DNA of 20,382 nt, taken from IMG/VR virus record IMGVR_UViG_3300017756_000153, positions 1-20,382 of that record. One strand, 5' to 3'. This DNA comes from a virus. The notes below the pieces were generated by a model that saw nothing but the letters and a program-made list of their open reading frames with translations, did no database searches and was not told the DNA's origin. Below are positions 17,264 through 20,382 of this stretch, piece after piece (the first letter of the stretch is position 1; the number at the start of each line of letters is the position of its first letter). Made by a program: the position numbers and the translations under genes.

Positions 17264-17425
17264 ATCTTAAAGATTATCTCTGAGATTTTTATTATTAATA
17301 ACAACAATAACTATCCCTCTTAGAGACATCTCTGAGATAAAGCTCTAAGATATTGATTATTATTAATATTAATAACAACAAACACAGAGAGGATCTCTAA
17401 GACATCTCTAAGACATCTTAAAGAG
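17264..17425. repeat. Array of 11-bp near-palindromic repeats in non-coding gap
   Basis: The 212-bp gap 17232-17443 holds no gene but is filled with copies of an 11-bp unit close to ATCTCTRAGAT. They occur at 17264-17274, 17276-17286, 17317-17327 (inverted), 17328-17338, 17341-17351, 17393-17403, 17404-17414 and 17415-17425. ATCTCTGAGAT occurs exactly twice and ATCTCTAAGAC exactly twice. The copies form three clusters spaced by about one helical turn, separated by AT-rich spacers that share the 14-mer TATTAATAACAACA (17293-17306, 17367-17380). An 8-bp inverted pair TCCCTCTT/AAGAGGGA (17314-17321, 17421-17428) brackets the last two clusters. Position after the terminase/lysis genes suggests a genome-end, packaging or processing region. 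Confidence 0.8.
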
Positions 17426-17443
17426 GGACCTTCGTAGTGTTCA

Positions 17444-17731
17444 ATGCAACGTAACTCCAACATCCCAGAGTCAGCTAAGGATCGCCTTAAGCTAGCCTTG
17501 AGTATTCTTAACGAACACTTCGATGATGTCCTGGTGGCTGTGAATCACAGGGAGACCTGTAACATCCATGTGGAGTCCCCAACGCCTTATGCTGCCCTCG
17601 GGATGCTTCCGACTGTCCAAGGGAAGCTACGGGAGTCTGTAGGACGCAACGAGTTGGCTCAGAGCATGCGTGAAGAGGGAGGAGATTATGGATTGTTATT
17701 TGATGAAGAAGACAATGAGGAGCCGGAATAG
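17444..17731 (+). CDS. Small acidic hypothetical protein
   Basis: A 95-residue protein I do not recognise. The N-terminal half looks helical (ESAKDRLKLALSILNEHFDD), followed by VLVAVNHRETCNIHVES, a Pro/Gly stretch, a second helix (GKLRESVGRNELAQSMREE), and a very acidic tail (FDEEDNEEPE). It is isolated between two non-coding regions, 18 bp after the repeat array, with no Shine-Dalgarno at ATG 17444. Acidic tails of this kind occur in phage DNA mimics and host inhibitors, but nothing here establishes that. It lies at the presumed junction of late and early genome arms, so it could be the last gene of one or the first gene of the other. Confidence 0.65.
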   Translation: MQRNSNIPESAKDRLKLALSILNEHFDDVLVAVNHRETCNIHVESPTPYAALGMLPTVQGKLRESVGRNELAQSMREEGGDYGLLFDEEDNEEPE

Positions 17732-17733
17732 TT

Positions 17734-17763
17734 TTGTTACAAAAATCTGAAGGGGTATATATA
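17734..17763 (+). promoter_or_regulatory. Sigma70-like promoter candidate
   Basis: TTGTTA (17734-17739) is followed by 16 bp and then TATATA (17756-17761), within the run TATATATA (17756-17763), so spacing of 16-18 bp is possible. The -35 box lies inside a 13-bp palindrome TTTTGT-T-ACAAAA (17732-17744), which could be a repressor site. It is placed to drive the early-type genes from 18160 through a long leader. It is sequence-based only, and its use depends on an unknown host sigma factor. Confidence 0.4.
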
Positions 17764-18063
17764 GCTCAGCGCCGCGAAATTCCCCCCGCGACCCTCCCAG
17801 TAATGACATTGTAACTACCGATTGCCGCGCTTTTTAGCAAGGGGGGGATAGTCACTGGGGATTCACGACGTGAGCAATTCATAGATAGGTAATTGTAGAG
17901 ACACTATGAAAGTCTTTGCATGCGATTGGATGCACCGGGGGAGTGTTATTGACCAAGGGGAACCCCCACAATCGGAATTGTCGCTTTGCCAAGGCTTTGT
18001 GCATTTCCGCTTGTTTTTGTCGTGTCACCCCTTTTGAAATGTGAAATCCTCGTAACACACTCA

Positions 18064-18103
18064 AAGCCAACACCTTAAGCCAACCTGTCATACAACCTGT
18101 GTA
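18064..18103. repeat. Three imperfect 12-13 bp direct repeats upstream of early genes
   Basis: AAGCCAAC occurs at 18064-18071 and 18077-18084 (13-bp step), and CAACCTGT occurs at 18081-18088 and 18093-18100 (12-bp step), giving three overlapping imperfect copies in phase with about one DNA turn. They lie 57-96 bp before the first early-type ATG. They could be operator or iteron-like binding sites; the short length leaves chance possible. Confidence 0.4.
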
Positions 18104-18159
18104 AAAACTTAAAGAAAACACTGGCCATTGCTCTGATAATCGACAATACTGCCTTCGTT

Positions 18160-18528
18160 ATGGAAACAAAAACAAAGCAAACAAAACCAAAAGCAACCAT
18201 CTCTCCGCTGTTTCAAAAGGCCGCCGAGAATCCACCAAAAACAGCACAAAGAAAACTCGGCGCAAATCGCGGCAAGACTCGCCTATGGTTGGAAGGAAAC
18301 ATTCTTTCAGAGTCCAATTGGAAGCGGGGAGATGCCTTTGATGTTATCTGGCTCGACGGCGTTTTGCGCTATATCAAGAATCCAAACGGATCGCGAAAAG
18401 TCGCCGGAACGGAAGCGCGTCCAATTATTGATACCAACACCGACAAGCTCGCTACCACGCTCCACGCGTCAACGGGTGACAAGGTGAATATCACTGTTAC
18501 GTCTCAAAGCATCACAATTCAGAAGTAG
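18160..18528 (+). CDS. Small protein with two AbrB/SymE-like half repeats
   Basis: A 122-residue protein. A basic, Lys/Gln-rich N-terminus (residues 1-40) precedes two related units: TRLWLEGNILSESNWKRGD with FDVIWLDGVLRYI, then RPIIDTNTDKLATTLHASTGD with KVNITVTSQSITI. Each unit reads strand, N-x-L helix, GD turn, then two strands, as in swapped-hairpin (AbrB/SymE-like) barrels, so two units in one chain could make a complete barrel. Between them is NPNGSRKVAG, a motif I associate with small plasmid and phage proteins of this type. DNA binding or an antitoxin/regulator role is inferred from fold only. It is the first gene after the long non-coding region. The leader lacks Shine-Dalgarno. Confidence 0.75.
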   Translation: METKTKQTKPKATISPLFQKAAENPPKTAQRKLGANRGKTRLWLEGNILSESNWKRGDAFDVIWLDGVLRYIKNPNGSRKVAGTEARPIIDTNTDKLATTLHASTGDKVNITVTSQSITIQK

Positions 18529-18530
18529 CC

Positions 18531-18788
18531 ATGACACAAAAAGAAGCTCAACAAGCAATCCTGAAAATCCACTACGGAATGAAAGACGTTCAAGCACTTT
18601 TGACGCATCGCAACAACACCGGATTAACAACCTTGGAACGCTACAAGTCCGGCGAGATTGACAATCCCTCGGGATATCTCATGGAGATCTCACGCGAGGT
18701 TATCCAAGTGAATTCTGTTCGAGACATTACGCGCCGTAATGAAGCTATTTCAGATGCTTTGCAATACTTGCGGAGTGCCAAACACTAA
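18531..18788 (+). CDS. Small hypothetical protein, early cassette
   Basis: An 85-residue protein starting 2 bp after the previous stop, likely co-translated. It looks mainly helical (QKEAQQAILKIHYGMKDVQA, then MEISREVIQV, then RNEAISDALQYLRSAK) with a polar loop in the middle. There are no membrane segments, cysteines or recognisable motifs. Not recognised. Confidence 0.7.
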   Translation: MTQKEAQQAILKIHYGMKDVQALLTHRNNTGLTTLERYKSGEIDNPSGYLMEISREVIQVNSVRDITRRNEAISDALQYLRSAKH

Positions 18789-18805
18789 CAAAAGAAAAAG
18801 AAACG

Positions 18806-19219
18806 ATGAAAAAACTAACAACGGACCAAGCCATAAACCAAGAGGCCATGAACCTTGCCGACGCGCTGGCAAGCGGGTGTCTTGAATTGAATGATGATTT
18901 CATTTCCCGCCATTTCTCAAAAGACTGCGCGGAAATCCTAATGCGTCTTAAATGTCGTAAAGAGCGGGAAATGGTTATTGATAATCACCTCGCCGATGAT
19001 AATTGGCGGGGGATGGTGGGTTATGATGAAGGCTCCCATATAAATCTTCCTATTGGAGAAATTGAAATCCAATTTGAAGGTAAAGCGGAAGACTATTTTG
19101 AGGAGCCTAGCGAATGGTATATCAAAGGGGATATCGCCTATCTCGCCCTTGACGGGATTTGTTGGACCTTGGACTTGGAAGAGTTGAAAAATGACGTAAA
19201 CGATTGGATAGCGTGTTGA
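18806..19219 (+). CDS. Small acidic hypothetical protein, early cassette
   Basis: A 137-residue protein from ATG 18806, preceded by a purine-rich AAAAGAAAAAGAAA leader. The N-terminal half is helical (AINQEAMNLADALASGCLEL), with ISRHFSKDCAEILMRLKCRK next. The C-terminal half is acidic with aromatic strands (GEIEIQFEGKAEDYFEEPSE, then WYIKGDIAYLALDGICWTLD). Not recognised. Codon use is more A/T-rich than in the virion genes. A stable hairpin follows the stop. Confidence 0.7.
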   Translation: MKKLTTDQAINQEAMNLADALASGCLELNDDFISRHFSKDCAEILMRLKCRKEREMVIDNHLADDNWRGMVGYDEGSHINLPIGEIEIQFEGKAEDYFEEPSEWYIKGDIAYLALDGICWTLDLEELKNDVNDWIAC

Positions 19220-19227
19220 TTCCCTTT

Positions 19228-19255
19228 AATCCCTCTCGTGCAAGCGCGGGGGATT
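19228..19255 (+). promoter_or_regulatory. GNRA-loop hairpin between early genes
   Basis: Arms 19228-19239 and 19244-19255 pair over 12 positions with one mismatch and some G-T wobbles, closing a GCAA tetraloop. It lies in the only sizeable gap (64 bp) of the early cassette. Four T follow but then GGGG, so it is a poor intrinsic terminator. An mRNA processing or stability element, or an attenuator, is more likely. Confidence 0.5.
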
Positions 19256-19283
19256 TTGGGGAGGTAATAACTCCATTTTGATT

Positions 19284-19523
19284 ATGAAAAAAGAACAAGA
19301 AATAAGACAAGCCCTCTCCACGGGCATACCGGTGACCGTAAACGGTCGCCAAATGACCACCCAAGGAACGCGCTTGGTAGTTGTTATCAAAACCGGACGC
19401 GGCAAGGTGTTTACTCACGCTAATCGTGAAGACATAGAAGCTGCCGTCATTGACCCAAGCACCGTCGAAATGGGACGCGTGTTTGATCGCATTGAAGCCT
19501 TATTGGAAAGGAGCGCGAAGTAA
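19284..19523 (+). CDS. Small basic hypothetical protein, early cassette
   Basis: A 79-residue protein starting at ATG 19284; an in-frame TTG at 19278 is possible but weaker. A beta-rich core is visible (GIPVTVNGRQMTTQGTRLVV, then VIKTGRGKVFTHANREDIEA), followed by a C-terminal helix (GRVFDRIEALLERSAK). It may form a small barrel. A perfect-with-one-wobble 8-bp inverted repeat with a TAAA loop lies inside the gene (19331-19350). The stop overlaps the next start as TAATG. Not recognised. Confidence 0.7.
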   Translation: MKKEQEIRQALSTGIPVTVNGRQMTTQGTRLVVVIKTGRGKVFTHANREDIEAAVIDPSTVEMGRVFDRIEALLERSAK

Positions 19524-19828
19524 TGAACTCCTACAAATACGAATATACGGACACCTTTGCAGGTGATGCAAACTACTCATGGGTTCATCGTGGGAGTGTT
19601 AGTGTCCCAGAATTGACACATTACGGATTTGATGGATCTCATGGATATTCCAAGGCTAACAAATCACAAATGCGTGAAGTCATGCGACTCGTGAAGCGCG
19701 AGCTTGGATTGACTGGGACTAAGGGAGAGAGATTAGAGTATGGTGATGGAACTATAGAGTTCCGCCCTTGTGGATTGTGCACGGTTGTTTTTATTGATCC
19801 GAACGATGAAGGAGGGCTTGAGGAATGA
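19523..19828 (+). CDS. Conserved hypothetical phage protein
   Basis: A 101-residue protein. The opening YKYEYTDTFAGDANYSWVHR is a pattern I recall from a widespread small hypothetical family in phages and bacteria; no function is known to me. The middle has a helix (KSQMREVMRLVKRELGLTG) and the end is acidic. The start overlaps the previous stop by one base (TAATG) and has AAGGAG 10 bases upstream, one of the few Shine-Dalgarno-like sites in the window. The stop overlaps the next start (ATGA). Confidence 0.75.
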   Translation: MNSYKYEYTDTFAGDANYSWVHRGSVSVPELTHYGFDGSHGYSKANKSQMREVMRLVKRELGLTGTKGERLEYGDGTIEFRPCGLCTVVFIDPNDEGGLEE

Positions 19829-20193
19829 AACTCGAACTAAGCACAAGCCACGCTGTCGACCTATTGCGCCAAGACGAATACGCTGCTTGGAGTTACAAAG
19901 GCGCAACCGCGCTGGTCGAATACCTGGAAAACCTGGAGGAAGACTTGGAAGAAGAAATCAATTTTAACGTGGTTGATTTTCGTTGTGAGTTTTCGGAATA
20001 CAAAAGCTTGCGAGATTGGCTCTTTAATTATTACGGACTGGGAATGACGCTGAAAGACGCATTGGAAAGCGTGGGGATATACCGTGATGATGATGATGCT
20101 GAAGAGATCGATTCGTTGATTGCTGAATTCATCCGCGACCGGGGTACTCTTGTTGATTTTGACGGGGGGGTCATCGTCTCATCAGATTTTTAA
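19825..20193 (+). CDS. Conserved acidic hypothetical protein
   Basis: A 122-residue strongly acidic protein with the sequence landmarks W-S-Y-K-G-A-x-A-L-V-E-Y-L, VVDFRCEFSEY and a C-terminal TLVDFDGGVIVSS. I recall this arrangement (helix, DxRCxFSEY, acidic helix, FDGGVI end) from a family shared by phages, plasmids and bacteria, with no firm function. The net negative charge would suit a DNA mimic, but that is speculation. ATGA overlap with the preceding gene, and GGAGGG 9 bases before its ATG, suggest coupled translation. Confidence 0.75.
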   Translation: MKLELSTSHAVDLLRQDEYAAWSYKGATALVEYLENLEEDLEEEINFNVVDFRCEFSEYKSLRDWLFNYYGLGMTLKDALESVGIYRDDDDAEEIDSLIAEFIRDRGTLVDFDGGVIVSSDF

Positions 20194-20204
20194 GCCTTTA
20201 CATC

Positions 20205-20339
20205 ATGACAAACGAACAAACCAAAAAGCTGCTTGCATTTTACATGCGCCAAAGGAGCCGATCCAATAAAGCAGCGCGGGCGTTTATAACGCCACGCATT
20301 GACAAACTGACTTCTAAACTTCTACCAGGCAATCCATGA
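20205..20339 (+). CDS. Very small basic hypothetical protein
   Basis: A 44-residue frame starting 11 bp after the previous stop, with the helical, basic sequence TKKLLAFYMRQRSRSNKAAR. The stop overlaps the next ATG as ATGA, matching the neighbours and supporting that it is a real gene. Not recognised. Confidence 0.55.
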   Translation: MTNEQTKKLLAFYMRQRSRSNKAARAFITPRIDKLTSKLLPGNP

Positions 20340-20382
20340 AACTAAACAAAAAAGAATGTATCTTCCTAGCTTGGATGATCGC
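20336..20382 (+). CDS. Start of a gene cut by the window end
   Basis: ATG at 20336 overlaps the preceding TGA (ATGA). The visible 15 residues begin MKLNKKECIFLAWMI and the frame stays open to the window edge. The basic start followed by hydrophobic residues says little about function. Confidence 0.5.
   Translation, partial: MKLNKKECIFLAWMI

Larger units (their letters stand above)
17732..18159. other. 428-bp non-coding stretch, probable early control or genome-end region
   Basis: No convincing gene lies here; the best + frame (17906-18037, 43 codons) and a minus frame (17879-18121) look like chance. The region is more G/C-tract rich than its surroundings, with runs of C (17782-17787) and G (17841-17847) that could pair, and CCCAGT/ACTGGG arms (17796-17801, 17854-17859) that could close a larger structure. 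A short perfect stem ACAAT/ATTGT lies at 17968-17981. A promoter-like element is at its left edge and imperfect 12-13 bp repeats at its right edge. It precedes the early-type genes, where T7-like phages keep host-polymerase promoters and the terminal repeat. The terminal repeat itself cannot be recognised from one collapsed copy. Confidence 0.5.

Noticed and set aside
17236-17265. ATAGGG/CCCTAT stem (17240-17245, 17260-17265) as a terminator after the amidase gene
   Set aside because: Only six pairs with a 14-base loop and no T tract; too weak to call.
17906-18037. 43-codon + frame (MKVFACDWMH...) in the non-coding stretch
   Set aside because: There is no ribosome site, no overlap or coupling with neighbours, and the length is within chance expectation; it would need conservation to be accepted.
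17879-18121. 80-codon minus-strand frame in the non-coding stretch
   Set aside because: It would be the only minus-strand gene in the window, its composition is unremarkable, and it covers the repeat and control elements.
17732-18159. tRNA gene or CRISPR array in the non-coding stretches
   Set aside because: No cloverleaf with a T-loop GTTCRA core was found, and the repeats are 11-13 bp without unique 30-40 bp spacers.

Overview
The window looks like the right arm, the genome-end junction and the start of the left (early) arm of a T7-like lytic podovirus (autographivirus-like). All supported genes lie on the + strand. The order major capsid, tail tube A, tail tube B, gp13-like, gp14-like, gp15-like, gp16-like, gp17-like fibre, holin-like, small terminase, large terminase is the T7 order, and several proteins match T7 proteins recognisably from memory (no database search was possible). 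Small early-type genes follow the terminase with no break, so the sequence probably comes from a circularised or concatemeric assembly.

Layout. 3-548: three small, partly overlapping genes of unknown role. 678-1691: major capsid gene, followed by a strong intrinsic terminator (1709-1763), the position of T7 T-phi. 1779-5184: the two tail tube proteins. 5114-13391: the internal virion (ejection) proteins, with the gp16-like function apparently divided between two genes (8863-9780 and 9807-13391). 13398-14471: a short fibre with a T7 gp17-like N-terminus and eight decapeptide repeats. 14478-17231: a compact, overlapping packaging/lysis block (holin-like, TerS, TerL, Amidase_3 endolysin). 17232-17443: a non-coding gap packed with an 11-bp near-palindromic repeat. 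17444-17731: one small acidic orphan gene. 17732-18159: a 428-bp non-coding stretch with a promoter-like element and imperfect 12-13 bp repeats. 18160-20382: at least seven small, tightly packed early-type genes, mostly unrecognised, the last running off the window.

How it fits together. Capsid, tail tube and ejection proteins build the virion. TerS/TerL package concatemeric DNA. The holin-like protein would release the amidase to cut peptidoglycan. The small genes at the right end sit where T7-like phages keep early host-takeover genes. The RNA polymerase, replication genes, portal and scaffold are outside the window.

Host. The structural genes mostly lack Shine-Dalgarno sequences and instead have A-rich, CAA-rich leaders just before ATG. 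This suggests a host where non-SD initiation is common (for example Bacteroidota or Cyanobacteria), but the sequence does not settle the host. The most unusual non-coding signal is the repeat array at 17264-17425, a candidate genome-end or concatemer-processing region comparable in position to the short-repeat arrays beside the T7 terminal repeats.
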